From Tyto alba (lineage: Eukaryota > Chordata > Aves > Strigiformes > Tytonidae): a DNA stretch of 64,000 bases. The notes under the pieces were generated by a model. The model ran no database searches. It saw nothing but the letters and a program-made list of their open reading frames with translations, and was not told the DNA's origin. The stretch is from the NCBI RefSeq assembly GCF_018691265.1, contig NW_024881328.1:42821515-42885514 (forward strand), read 5' to 3'. Of the stretch, positions 47,401-60,541 are shown one piece after another; the stretch's first letter is position 1; every line of letters starts with the position of its first letter. A program made the position numbers and the translations under genes.

Positions 47401-50335
47401 AAAGTCAACTTTAAGTGGGCAGTATTCTCATCAAATGGATAGGTACCTAAATCAGATATATATGGACAGAGATCTAAATCTCTGAAAGTATTTAAAGATA
47501 CAAATCACATGAAGGCCTGCCCTTTCAGGCTTCCTCCTGCCTGCAGCAGGCCGACACAGGCATTAGGATCAACAGATTGTTTGTTTTCCAAAGGACAGAA
47601 AGAGTATTTGCAGAAGTTTATTATGAAACAGTTTGTTTCATAGTAGTTACAGCTGGTTTCTCAAAATTGGCAAAAATAACTTCAAAAGCTTTCATCCAGG
47701 AGCAGGATGTCTAGGAATTTTCCCCTGCCCCTCCACCAGCAGTGTTTGTTTGTATTTAAATACAGATTAAGAAAATAATAAAAAAAAAGAAAATACATCT
47801 AAACTTTAGAAATTTCTCTGTCGTTTGGTCCATTAAGTCAGCTCAATTACTCCATTTAGAGGTAGGGGAGCTGCAGGGGCATCGGTACAGTGATGCAAGG
47901 AGGAGGAGGAAGAAGCTTCCAGAAAGACCAAAGAGGCTGTTTTATCGGGGCGTTCTCCGAGGAGAAACTGCTGGAGTCTCAGGGAACCAGCAGGTTTCAT
48001 CCCAACCTCCGATTTGCACTGACAAGCAGCTGCACATGTATCCTTTCAGTCTCTTGTGCAGCTCCCTCAAGCTTCCCTGCAAGAATCAAAACGCAGAAAG
48101 AAGACTGAGTCTGAAGTGTCAGACTGAAGCTACTCTGGGATGGGGGAAAAAGTCTTTAAGTCCATCACTCGTATACATTTCTTTAAGTGTGCCTTAATCA
48201 GCAGGACAACATTTCATAGTATTCAGTCATTCCAAACACCTCACATTTTCACTTTGCTCCTTTCCTGCTTTACTAAGAATTGGGAAGAACACTGTCAATA
48301 AACTACTGACATTTTTTGCAATGGCTTTAGAGAGCTACTCCAGCAAAGAAGCAGCTCTGTTAGCCACTGCCATACACTGACAGCAAGCTGCAGGCGTCCA
48401 CAGCACTCCACAAGCTGAGTGGCACAACTTGTCTTATTCTGCCACTGCCATACCTTGTCACAAGGTGAACGACAACACGTGGATTACATCTGGCACATCC
48501 TCATTACCACCAATAGTAAACTTGTTGTAGAGGAGGTTTTTACTTCACTCGGAGAAAGAAAAACGAACATCCCAAAACACCCTGCACTGCTTTTTGCAAT
48601 AGAAAAGCAACTTAAAGATGAGTATTTGCTTTACTGTTCAGTTGTTCTTTTTTCTTTTTAGATGAGACCAGGCTTGCAACTGGATCTGAGACAGGCATAC
48701 AAAGAGCAGTGACCGGCATACTTGGAAGTGTGCTCTCATCCTTGCAATTAAATACAAGTTTTCTTCCTCCTACCTAATAAATACAGACACTGCATTTCCC
48801 CAAAATTAAGCTCTACCCTATCTTTAAAATTTGCTAAGTCATTTACCAAGTTACTTACCTTCCATTTCTTGAAGCATTCAGCACCTGGTTTGCACAACAG
48901 TTGTTCATGCAAATGGCTTTGCAGAAAGTTTCTTTCATCCCATTGCTAGAATACCTAAAGATCAAGTAACTGTTGCCCAATTACTTTGGGCAATTATCCC
49001 CAAAACATCCTGTTCTTTTGTGCAATGCTATCTGTATTCTCCCTGACAAAAGCAAACACCAGTTCTGCTTTGCGGAATTACCAGAAGAAGGAAAAAAAAA
49101 AAAAAAACAAAACAGTCTGAGCAACCAGCATAAAAGCAAGCCTTCCCAAGTGACCAAAGGTGAGGAAGTGAAACGAGGTCTTGGACTCACTCGGTAGCCT
49201 CCCTGAAGACAGCGAGCACGAAGCAGGCACAGCCACGCGCCATCGCAGGCGCTCTTCTGAGCTCGGCCACATCTCCAAAGCGACAAGGCTATGGCAGATA
49301 GCCTTGGAGCAGAGGAGTGCAGCAGCCGAGCTGTGAAACAACCGGTACGTACCAGGATAGCAAGAAGTAAGCTGGTGCGAGGAGCACCCGAGTTCACTGA
49401 AGAAAATCAGCAAAGCCTTGAGTACCAGGGTCACGCAGGCTGGCAATCTTTGTTTCATAACTAGCACAAACATAACCCAAGCAACTAAGGTATGATGAGA
49501 AAGGCATTTGGCTTGTTCATGGCTATAAAAACACACACATTTTTTTCTAGTAAATAACACAAATGCACCTAAAAGCATTACCCTCTCAGACAGCTGTAAA
49601 ACAGTATCTTTTTATATAAAATACAATTCCAGAACATAAAAAGTTAACACAGGGGAAAGTGGCCCAACCTGTAACCTGAAATGCAGCAGCTCTGATATCC
49701 CACCAAGCATCACATCCCACAGCATTCTCCTGGACTTGACCACTTTGCAGCTGCAAAATTAGAAACCTCTGGCCTACTTCTGGGCATGTTAGAGTCCAAC
49801 TGTATTTACGCTGACAGAGACAAGCAAAGGTTGTGACGATTTATTGACGCAAGAGCTATTTCATGCTCCATGCCAGAAATTAATCAGTGGAGGAGGAAGA
49901 ATTCTCTTTAAGCACCCGGTTAGAAAGTGCTTTGGTGAACTACTAAAAACAACAAGTTGAGGTCTTGCACAACAGATGTGAAAAAAAGAAAAAAAATTTA
50001 AAGGGCAACTTTTACACAGCAGTGCCTTTAGAAAGACTTTAGAAATCACAAGAAGCCAGTGCTTGAACAGAACTATTATGCATACCTTTCCTTGTGAAAA
50101 GAAAACATGAGAAAACTCATTCAGAGCATTCTCAAACCTTTCTTGACATAAACTGATGGTATGTTCAGATCACCCTGTCTCAGACACATCTGGGGGGGAC
50201 CGAGGTGACAATTAAGGTATACTGACCCTGCAAGTTGGCTCTACCTGCTGCAGTTCTTGATATAAAGAAGTAAACCAGTGGCAAAAGTCCCATGACCTAT
50301 TTGAAATAGCTACTGCATGAAGATACACTTTAAAG
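44406..50335. other. Unique non-coding sequence
   Basis: No gene or repeat family recognised. A short GT run lies near 46450-46463. The minus-strand frames at 48981-49578 (138 and 166 codons) overlap one another in different phases and are unrecognised. An A15 run lies near 49090-49106. Confidence 0.45.
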
Positions 50336-50357
50336 AAAAAAAAAAAAAAAAAAAAAA
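50336..50357 (+). repeat. A22 homopolymer
   Basis: Twenty-two A followed by GGCAAGAATC. The boundary repeats that of the A26 run at 25199-25224 (GGCAAGA). Confidence 0.9.
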
Positions 50358-50477
50358 GGCAAGAATCTTTAAAGCAGACTGAATGAACAGCATCACCCCT
50401 ACCTGCCAAGAAGCCATCATGATAAACCTGTCAAGAGTTACGAGCCTGCAGAACAGGCCTTCCACCTGCTGGAAAGG

Positions 50478-50498
50478 AAAAAAAAAAAAAAAAAAAAA
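50478..50498 (+). repeat. A21 homopolymer
   Basis: Twenty-one A about 120 bases after the previous run, followed by TCATCTAATG. Simple repeat. Confidence 0.9.
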
Positions 50499-50638
50499 TC
50501 ATCTAATGCCAATCAGATACTTGCTGCTGGCGGAGAACAGATGCCAAAGCCCTTCTTCACGGTTTGTTAAGCTGTAAGGATCGCATGCCTTCTCCTGGCA
50601 AAGGTTGTAAGAGACCAGCGGTACCTTATTCAGAATAA

Positions 50639-50878
50639 AGCAAGTACTTGGAAGTTACAGAGATTTTTCCTAAAGTGACAGATGTTAAAGATTCAATACT
50701 TGGATGGACTATTGGAGTTGGGTGTATGGGCTCTGGTCTTTTTATTGTTCTGGGTTATTTTTTGACCAGAGAAGGAGTATTAGCTTGGTCTAGTTCAGGC
50801 TTTTATGTATTCCCAGAAGAGCAGCTCAAGCATTTTATAGAAGAGGAGCACGCTAGTGTGAAAAAAGTTTTAAACTAA
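50639..50878 (+). other. Unrecognised small ORF with one predicted membrane segment
   Basis: The frame is open from just after a TAA at 50636-50638 to the TAA at 50876-50878, about 79 codons. The only internal ATG falls inside the hydrophobic stretch (GCMGSG). The other apparent start is TTG at 50648. If translated, it would have a short charged N-terminal part (EIFPKVTDVKD), a hydrophobic stretch of about 23 residues beginning ILGWTIGVGCMG and ending VLGYFL, then a polar tail rich in E, K and H (FPEEQLKHFIEEEH). That is the profile of a single-pass membrane protein end, and unusual for a chance frame in AT-rich DNA. About 35-60 bases after the stop there is a purine-rich tract with G6. Possibilities are a last coding exon (a weak acceptor TTTTTCCTAAAG lies at 50668-50679), a decayed retroviral envelope tail, or chance. 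I do not recognise the family. Confidence 0.3.
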
Positions 50879-52240
50879 GATGTTTAAAACAGCCAGCATA
50901 AAACAAAGGTCACAGTTAAAGGGCAGGGGGGTAGAAGTCTGTTTAACTAGAAAGTGCAAGTTTTGAATGCTGAAACAGAATAGCAAAAAAAGCTCTCTCA
51001 ATGGCTTGTCTTAAAATCACCAGGCTTTATGGGTTTGCTGCCTGAAAAATTGTCAATTGACCAAAAATACTGGAACCAACTTTACAAAAGTAGTAAAAAA
51101 CCCCTGCTCTCCAATCTCTCAGCAAATAAAAGCAACCAAAGAGGGCATTGCCTATCTCCCAGCTGCACCCAACTTGACTAGGTGTATATCTAAAGTGACC
51201 GCATGTACAAATAACTGCATTGATCTTGGTCTATTGATTAGAAGGTGAAACCTGACAGCAAAGAGTCATTACACGGTAGTTCATGGACAGCAACATCTAT
51301 TTAAAAAGTCAAAATACACAATGAACGCACTGCCAAGAGAGGCATCAAACCCCACACCCCCTCACTCCAAGGCTCCTTGCTGTTACATAAAGTCTGATGG
51401 GGTTACACGACCACAGCAGCCGCCTTTCAGGACAAAATGGGTACCTGAAGCCAAGGCTAGCAGTTGAAAGCTCACAAACTAGACCTCACTCCTATTACAA
51501 TTTTCCCTGTAAAGCTATTTATGTGGTTTGGCAACATAGCAGCTACAAACAAAATGAGTACATAGATTCTTGAATAGTGAAAGGGTCAGGATTGATTTTT
51601 TTTTTTTTTTTAAATGATTTCTTTGAATTCATCTGTCATTTCTCCAACATCCTGATCCCAGCCCTACCACAGAGCGCAGCTGCAGCACAGCAAGAGTTTC
51701 CCCTCTACTGCAAGCAACTCTATGTTGTCCATGGTTAGAAGTTTCTCCTGGAAGAGAAGATGGCACTGGCAAAATACTGCTTGCTCATGTTCAAGTCAAC
51801 TACCGATACGCAGATGACGATTCTTAAGTTTTTCAGTGCTGGGATTACTCAACCCTTGGTACAACCAAAACACTGCAAAACAGAACTGATGGAACAGTTT
51901 TGTACAACTTACCTCCATCAGCATCCCAGCACGCAGCTCCAGTGCTTACAATGAAGAGCTCAGATGCCACCGCTCCTCTCAGTGGAAGGAAGCAGACCCT
52001 CAGAAACATCTATTTCAGCCACACAAGTTAGCAGTTAGTTTTCTTAAAGGAAGAATTAATTGCATGCCCCATTTCTCGTTAGTTAGCATGTCAGTGATGA
52101 TAATGGAGATCCACTTGCCTGTTTTCTTCTTGCAAGGAAGTCATTGGAGCCATGGCCCTGCCCCAGCTAGCCTCCAGCTCTCAAACACCAATGGACAAGG
52201 GAAAGGAAAGCAAGTACCATGATTCAAGAAATTAGGGGGG
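50879..52240. other. Unique non-coding sequence
   Basis: A T13-class run lies near 51598-51612. No gene or repeat family recognised. Confidence 0.45.
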
Positions 52241-52272
52241 AAAAAAAAAAAAAAAAAAAAAGAGAGAGAGAT
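52241..52272 (+). repeat. A21 followed by (GA)n
   Basis: Twenty-one A pass into GAGAGAGAGAT. Preceded by GGGGGG. Compound purine microsatellite. Confidence 0.9.
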
Positions 52273-53073
52273 AAGGGATAAATATAGAAGAGATTACAGC
52301 AACACACGGCACACATGGCCACAGAATTTCCATTTGGCCAGACCATCACAAGGACTAAGCAAAGTGGACACCAGTTTTACTCTGAAGCACAGCTGCAGAA
52401 AGGACTCAACTCTTCTTATCCTACCTCAGTAATTGTGCCACACAACCAGTTAATTAGTTAGATCAATTATTTGAGATCTAACTCCACTGAGCATCTTTGA
52501 AGCTCTTAAGTGCAATTTCACGAAAACTAGAAGACAGCCATATAAAACTGGCCTAAAATCCATGCAGTGTTGTATTTCATAGGTGTTACCTATGAATAAG
52601 ATCATTCGCATTTATTTATTATTACAAATATATGTAATAATATATTTCTGCCATCACAGTTTGGCCAAGAAAAGTATTCCACACTTTACCCAGACTTTTG
52701 ACCACTCCACTTGGTACCTCAAATCTTGCAGGTGTCAAGTGTACTTCAAAGGCCTTTCTTGCTTAACAACCTAAATAGAAAAGAGCAAAGGGTGTGGGGA
52801 AATTCACGGTATATTGTAACCCATGGGGGGAAAGGGACTTATCAAGCCTTTACTGAAGGATGGGAGAATTAACACATCCATAATTTTTCCTTCTCCAGTC
52901 AGGCATCTGATATTCCATGTTCAGACACTCCTGGCAATTTTCTGACTAAAGGCAGTTTCTACAGATGGTAAGGGATGAAAAAAAATACACTAAAAATTAC
53001 ACTAAAAGAAGAAATGTCATTGCAATTGTTTCTCCACTCTTCTCCCCAACCCAACACGAAAACTTCTTTGAAG
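52273..53073. other. Unique non-coding sequence
   Basis: Nothing recognised. Confidence 0.45.
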
Positions 53074-53093
53074 AAAAAAAAAAAAAAAAAAAA
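53074..53093 (+). repeat. A20 homopolymer
   Basis: Twenty A followed by CAAAACACCACAC. Simple repeat. Confidence 0.9.
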
Positions 53094-55590
53094 CAAAACA
53101 CCACACAGAAGCTTTTGACAAAGAGCTCTCAAAAATAAGGCAGTACTTTTAATTTTGCAGTGAGGGTAAGCAGTAGCTGTCAAAGCACAGGTAGCCAGAC
53201 AGCCGAATTCTTAGACTTAAATGATGAAAAATGCCATGTATGTCTGACACCTCTGTAAGAATAAGTGGATTTTCAGCCCCTGCTCTTGAATCACTCTCAG
53301 AATCAGCAGGATGACTGAAACCTTCCCTCAACATCAGCTCTGTCCTAATTGATCTGACCACATGAAAGGCACATAAACAAGCCTCATCAGTGTGAGAGCC
53401 CGGCATGAAGACAACAAGCTTAATAACTTACAATAAACACTGAGAATATACTCCTTGTTACACTCCAGTAACAAATTTAATTTGGGGAAGCAGACATGAG
53501 GTAAGATACAGGTCAAACCGAGGTTGACCAAAAGCGAGTAACAAAAATGTAGCAACTGTACAGAAAAAGGTTTCTCCCCTTTCTACCTGAGATGCAAGGT
53601 CCCAAGGACTATCTCAAATATTATCATGTGACTTTAAAAGTACAACCTTTTTTATTTCCTTTTCCTACTTTTTTACCTCATTCAAAATAATTGAGAGTTC
53701 TCTGCCTCTCATCATAACTATCTGCTTCTCATCTTCACACTGCAGGATACAACACAGGCTAAAAAACTTACTTTAGAAACAGGCTTTTAAAGAATTCCAA
53801 AGTGTAAGGAACTGTATTTAAAGAAAAAGTAGAAATGAGAGGAATGTACTTAGCAGGGACACTGACCCAGAAGGAACTTCAGCTTGAACCCCAAGTTGAA
53901 GCACAAAACAATTCTTCTCTTTTGAGGGTACAATAAAAACCTTGTACAGAAAGTCTCAATTATTTGATGCTCTCTAAAGAGAAAACTTCACAGATTTCAT
54001 GGTAGGAGCCTTAAAACTTCCAAGGTCCTCAGAATGATACTACTGTTCTTAAAGGAAATCCAGGACAGGCTCAGCTCACACATACCTAGGAATCCGAAAG
54101 CAGGTGGAATAGGCATTCTGTCCTACGTTGAAGAAAGAAAAGTAAACGGAGACGTGCCCGGTTCCCGTCCACACGGGCTTTCAGCTATTCTAACCAAAGG
54201 TACTCGCTGCCAGATCTTGTTGCTGAGTCTACTTCTCAGCCAACCTCAAAGTCCCTCTCAAACCTGGGGGACAAGACTGCTCAAGGCAACAGCTTCAAGG
54301 CACAGTAGTCGTTCTTGCTACTGAGTTCCTACTCCACATGCTCAACGCTTCCCCTACGGCTGTAAAGGACAGGCAGCAGCGTCCCCTCAGAGGAGTTCCT
54401 GTTACCTCTGCTGGACCTGCCAAACAATTGAACTTTTCCCCCAAAACTTCAGCTTCCCATGAAGCACACACATGGCAGTGTGGGAAAAGGGCAGGTCTGG
54501 AGAAATCTTTGTATTTCCATGTAGAGAAAAGACAGCATCAGAGATAATGAGGTTCTACCTATACTCTCTATTAGTAGTGTTTCACTTGTGTAGAGGAGCC
54601 TGAATGCCCCGTCTAGAGTAATCCAGCTGTAATGAACTGGAGCATCAGACAGGCAGGGGAAGCAGGGATACACCACGTCCAGATGTTTCTCCAGATGACA
54701 GCCACCAAGTACCAGTTGTGCCCCATCCCTGCTAGAGAAGGACTGGAATTCAGGCCCTATGTTTATTGTAAGGATGCTCTTGCCCCCACATAACTTAGAG
54801 AAACGGACTCATTACTGCCAGAAAGTAGGTCAGTGTCATTTAAAGCCAGTTTGAAATGCATCTCCACAGAAACTTCTTAATCTTTAAAAAGACAACACAT
54901 AAAATATTTATTGGAGGTGCAAAATGTTTGAGACACTAACAGCGAAAGCTCTTATGTATACTGCATGAAATGGCTTTCCATGCCTCATTTGGCCACGGAG
55001 TAGGAGAGTGGCTTCTCACACTCGGCAGATAACAGACCATACAAAAGTGCTTATCAGCCTAGCAAATCACAGCACATGACTTGCTAACTCATTTTCCCAG
55101 TGCTGTGGGATCATGAAGCTTTCTGCTTTCTCTGGTATCTATCTCCTCTCAGCCTTGATGATTGTGCTGCAGATTTTTCCATATCAGATAGGCAGCTCAT
55201 TCTTAAACTTCAATATTCCTAATTATCAAACATTCAGCATTTCAAAATGTAAATAAAATTTGCATCTCCGCAAGAGTAGCTCCGTAGAAAGAATATAGCA
55301 TTTGCATTCAGACTGGCTAATTCCTGTAAGATAACATTTCATAAACAAAATGCTTCATTGAACATGGAGATTTTCAGCTTTTACAAAGGAAAGTGAACTT
55401 TAAACAAATACAAATCAGTTGAGTGATTAAGTGTTTTGGGTTTTTAAACTAATCTTTATGTATAACTAGTATCAGCAGAACAATCTTTACTGATTAAAGA
55501 ATCAAAGGATAGTAAAACTCAAACCACTGAAAATTAAGGGGGGGTAAGAAGGTGATTTCAGGAAATCATTTAAGGTCAGTAAGAGGGAGG
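53094..55590. other. Unique non-coding sequence
   Basis: Open frames no longer than 96 codons, none recognised. No repeat family seen. Confidence 0.45.
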
Positions 55591-55632
55591 AAAAAAAAAA
55601 AAAAAGGGAAAAAAAGATAAAAAGAAAAAAAA
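55591..55632 (+). repeat. A-rich purine tract
   Basis: A15, GGG, A7, GATAAAAAG, A8. Low complexity. Confidence 0.85.
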
Positions 55633-55735
55633 TTCACACACATACTCACAACCCAGTCTGGGTAAGATGAGCAGCATCAGCACCACAGGTTACGTAAGGC
55701 AAGTTTAAATTGTGGGCAACATAACAGGTTAAGAA

Positions 55736-56389
55736 GTGAAACTAAACATGCTTTCCCCTGCCCCCCTCCCCAGCTTTGTCATAATCCTAAATGTTATCTT
55801 AATTAGCCTAATTTTCTTAATTATACTTTGCAGCAACGTGATTTTTATAGCACAATTTCAGCGTTTTTTTCAGCTTTGTTCCAGCGCCCGAAGAAGCGGC
55901 AACTCCTCCGCCAAAAGCCAAAGGGCAGGCAGTGCCCCCGAGCTTTGCCTTGGCAAGGTCTGCGTAGCCTCCCGCGCCCACCACTGCAGGGGAAAGCTCG
56001 TCCTGCTGCCACCCCGCCCTCCCACCTCAGTCCCTTTCCCCTCCCCACCTTCACCCTGCCCAGCAGTTCCCCCCAAATCGATTCCCATTCCTGCCTGGGA
56101 ACCCACAAAACCTGCCGACATGTGTGGAGAGCTGGTCGTTCCTCCAGAGCACCGTGATAGGTGCGTGGTGCTTGTGGCAAGAGGGACAGGAGCAGCCCAC
56201 CTGCTCCTCACGCACACAACACGCCCACGTGTGGTTCTGTGGCAAGTCAAGTTCACAAGAGTGGCTGGTCTCAACCCAAAGCTCAAGTGGGAGAGTGCCT
56301 CAGGCCCAGAAAACAAAGGCCACGGTCCTTACCCTACGTCCAGCGCTCAAGACAGATTGATTTACCCATTGATAGTTCTTAAGGATTAA
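55736..56389 (+). other. Long open frame over a GC-rich segment, coding doubtful
   Basis: The frame is open for 217 codons from a GTG. The first ATG in frame is a few codons later. The first 45 residues would be strongly hydrophobic (IILNVILISLIFLIILC), resembling a signal anchor, but this part comes from an AT-rich stretch. The rest is proline- and serine-rich, from a GC-rich segment (55870-56300) where stop codons are naturally rare. The opposite strand is also open for 148 and 111 codons, which argues for composition rather than coding. No domain, repeat or conserved motif is recognised, and there is no obvious polyadenylation signal close behind. Confidence 0.15.
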
Positions 56390-59300
56390 CTTCTCCCACC
56401 TGGGTGTTCTTACTTCTCCCAAAGTTATTTCTTACTCTCTGAGAAAGTTTACTGCACAATATAACAAAAGAAGTGGCAGTGATGGAGGAATAATGTGCAA
56501 AGTGTTATGCTCAGACAATTTAGCCTTCTCCGTATTTTTTCACCTTGTTCAATGAGAAGCCTTTTCAGTACCCAACATTTCTCACAAGAGAGTTTTGCAG
56601 AGTGGAAAGGGGGGTGAAGAAAACAACCCAAACCACTTTCATTCATCTACGCTGCAACAATTTTATGGCACCGCTCCTAAAACATCCCATTAGTGATAAG
56701 TTTGGAGAAGATTAGAGAAGAAAGCTTGTATCCACTGAAGCAACGTTTAATAGGCTCCTAAATTCAGCCAGAGCCTTCCCTTAAACAATGCACATCATTA
56801 GTAATAATTACCTGCATCTGTATAATCAAAATAGCTATCACAAGTGACATGAGAAGTCCAGATGTCACCTTTGGCAAGGTTTGGAAAGTATTTCTACCAA
56901 TTATTATAAAACTGACTCTAAAAGAGAAACAAGCAATAAGAATACCACGGTATAAGCCAGAGGTAAAAAGCCACCATGATACACTAAAATTTCAACCTAA
57001 AGCTTGGAAATACAACCAAAATAAGAACTGAACACTTAGGAAGGGCAGTGGGAGAATTTCTCAACAGCATCTGATGAGAAGTAAGACTCTGTGGAAGTTG
57101 ATACCATTTGAAAATATTTTCATACAAAGGCTACCTGCAGAACACCATGCTGTAAAAAATAGCACCATGAGATCATTTCCTTCACTTTTTCAGTTTTACA
57201 AATGTTTTTCACTCTTTAAATAATATCCAGTGAACCAGTTGACAATGGGCCTTAAGTTTCTCTCACATGTCCTTCATTTCAAGGGTTACTGTCAATATGG
57301 AGTTTAAGCTGTATTTCTAAATAACAAAACTGTAATCCTTTCTTTACCTTTGCAAGGGCTAACTACCAGAGTAGACTTGAAAAAAAAAAAAAGAAAGCCT
57401 TTCCCCTATTAATAGTCTTATTTTCTACAAAACACTCATAGTCACAACTTTAACTCTTACCGAGTCATCCGATACCTCACTCTAAGGTGACAAGTGCCAA
57501 GAACGTTTAGGAACAGCAGCACAGGAGAACATACCTATGTCCAAAACCATCCAGTTGGGCTGCCATTTCTCCGGGCTTTGATTAGACCAGCCTGCTCAGC
57601 AGGGCCCACTCCAGACACAGTTGTTAGACAAGCTAGGCTCAAACCGATTTTTAGCATTACAGAAACACTTCTTACATGAAGAGCCGCTTCTTTTCCTTCA
57701 TTAGCCCTTCTTACATGACTCCCTGCTACACCATCAGCACAGAACTCGAGCAAAAGTAGCAGAACCAGTAAAAAGAGGCAAGATTGGAGGGGGGAAAAAA
57801 ACAAAGTTAGCAGATGAATTAAGGGAAAACAAGACAAATCAGCAGCAGGCTTCCAGTACTCCTGCGTGAACGGAACAGCCCAGCTAAAAAGCACATCCCC
57901 CATTCCCAAATATCTGGAGAACTGCTCCTTAAGTAGTAAAACATTATCCTGTTAGGCTTGTTTGTTGGTTTTTGCATGTAGGTATATATTTAACCTATCC
58001 GACCACAATGAGGAAAAAAGCAGGAGACCATTAGCTCCTCAGTCTCATTCATATTTGAGACATGAAAGTATTCAAGTAGCAACTACCCACTTATTTGAAG
58101 AACAGATCTCTTGAAAAACATCACACTGCAAGAAACATGTCACAGGTGAATACCTGTACGCACTCTACTCATATGAATATATTTAGTTTCCCAACTCCCC
58201 ATAGCACCAGAAGCAAGTTTCAAAATCTAAGACTGCTACATTATGAAAGTAGAAGCCAGATTTTTTCTTTTTGATGATACCAATAATTTTAGAGACTTAA
58301 AATCTTATTTCAGTTCCTACGCGAGAGTCAGATTTTCAGCACTGCTGCTCATGAACTCCAGCATCCCTATTTACTGCAATGTTTCTTGCTCCAGCCTCAG
58401 AAACGCAAATGGGCTGCTAGAAGTAATTTTGAAGCAAATATAAAATTCTTCCCCCACAAATATATATAGTCCCTTAAATCTTAGGAGCTGTTTGTTGGCT
58501 TTTAACACTTCAGTCTTATTTGATTGTTAACCCAAAAGTGATTAAACTGAAGTCACAAAAGCAACCTCTCAAAGGCATAGTTAAATAAGTACTTTCATGT
58601 GCCTTGTCATTGTTGGATTACTTGCTTCACAGCAGTCATTTTTTCTACCATAAACTGAAATAGTCAAGGCAGGCACATTAGAGCACAATTAAAATTCCTC
58701 TTCCAAAGCACAAGCTCACAAAACTCTGCCTAACACAAAGTTACCTGAAATTCGCTAAATACGAATGTATGAGACAACTTTAAGGTAGAAAGCAGGTAAC
58801 TGAGTATGTACAGATCCTCTTGACAGACAGAAATGTGCAATTTTGTACTGACGAATCATGTCTTAAATTACAAAACACATTAGGGATAACCCCCCAGACA
58901 ACGTTAGATGGATCAATTGACTCATTCCAGACAAACTATTCTTTCCTACTAAAAAGTCCTTTAAAAGTCAAAGAATTTTTAAATATCAGTAAAGACACAC
59001 CAGCAGAACCATGACCATTCCTTAGAGATACACTGCATACCGTTAAAGACTTATCAGTATAGATTTAACAAATTAAACATCTGGTTAACATCTCAGAAAA
59101 TACCTACAGCTTTCAGGGATATGTAATGCAACAATTAGAAACCTAAAATGGCAAGATTTCCTTGTAACTCTGGTAACAGCAACACAGTTCTCCATTTTTC
59201 AAAGTCTCATTTTTCAACACAGTAGTAGTCCAGGGAGGGGGATTAGATTATCATTTCAACACAATGAAAAGTCTGTTCGTGCCACAAACACATGGTGTTT

Positions 59301-60535
59301 TGCTGTTGTTACTAGATTTAAAGTGGTTTTGCCCTTACCTGGATGGCTTTGGGAGCTCATTGCTAGTAACGTCTAGTCCTTTGGAGAAGGGATTCAAGAC
59401 AGATCAGTTTCCACGCAAGTAACAGCAGCTCTAAAGAGCTCCAATGCTTCACCAATACATAGAAATTGGAAGTGGGGATTAAATCATGGCCACCTTATAA
59501 AATCCAGGGCACAGTGACATGCTGCGTTGTATAGGGAATAATCCAATAGGGTGGCAGAATATCTTCTAATGGCTTTCAAAATGGGAACCTGCAATTAAAG
59601 AAAAAGATGTCTACATTAAAGAATTAAGATTTGCAATCATTTAAATCACACATTATGTAACATATTTATCCCCAGAAGAAAAGATTAAGCTAGGATACTA
59701 TTTTGGGCATTAAAGGTTGCAGAGGGAGTAATTTTCGGAGTTACAGATGTAATTTTGATTAATAACCATAAAAAAGCAGACTAATGTTTAACATCACCAA
59801 AAAAAAAAAATCCAATAAAAAAAAGTTTTCAACTACACATGCAAGTCTTAAAACGCCAAATTTGCGTGTTAATTCTCATTCTCCAACAGCACCATATGAA
59901 GCCACTTCAGTCCAACAGTTTCCATATTTTAAAAGCCGTATGTATGAGTGGTAACTGTACTCCACGCATCTGTTCCCCAAAGAAGTCTGAAGAAAAATTC
60001 CTTGGTGCCAAGAAGTGGTCTTGGAGCAGGAAGGAAAAAAAACCCACACAATCAATTCCACTCCCACTCTGTCCAAGCCTCCAACAGATTATTAAGAAGC
60101 AACTTCATACTGCCCGGAGGGGGAAAAAATCCACCATTCCCAATTATTTTTAAGATGTGTATTAGAGGGGAAGAAGAAGAGAGAAAAAACCCCACGGAGT
60201 TAGCAACCTAGTATAACCCTGCCCCTCCTCCCCCTCCAAAAAAAATAAACATATAAACACAGTAGATACCCCTAGCTTATAGAAACCCCCACAAATGGGG
60301 TCTCTGATGCAACCAGAAATACTTACACCAAAAGAACCTGCTGCAAGGTGTCCTGATGTTCAGTTTTGGGGGTTTGGAGTTTTTCTGGCACTATACCACG
60401 TGGCAACCAGTATTTCTAAATAGCCATGTTTTAGAGACAGGGTATCACAGGGAGACTGATCTGTTTTAACATACACAGAGAGACCTGCCACCAGCAGGTC
60501 GTGCTCAGAGACGCAGGCTACCTACCAGCTAAAGC
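56390..60535. other. Unique non-coding sequence
   Basis: Mostly AT-rich. Open frames up to 124 codons (minus, 57535-57909), unrecognised. A-runs of 11 to 14 bases occur near 57380 and 59800. No repeat family recognised. Confidence 0.45.
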
Positions 60536-60541
60536 TGGTGA

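Noticed and set aside
48981..49578. Overlapping minus-strand frames of 138 and 166 codons
   Set aside because: They run in different phases over the same DNA and include an F-rich stretch that is simply the A-run read backwards. No conserved motif.
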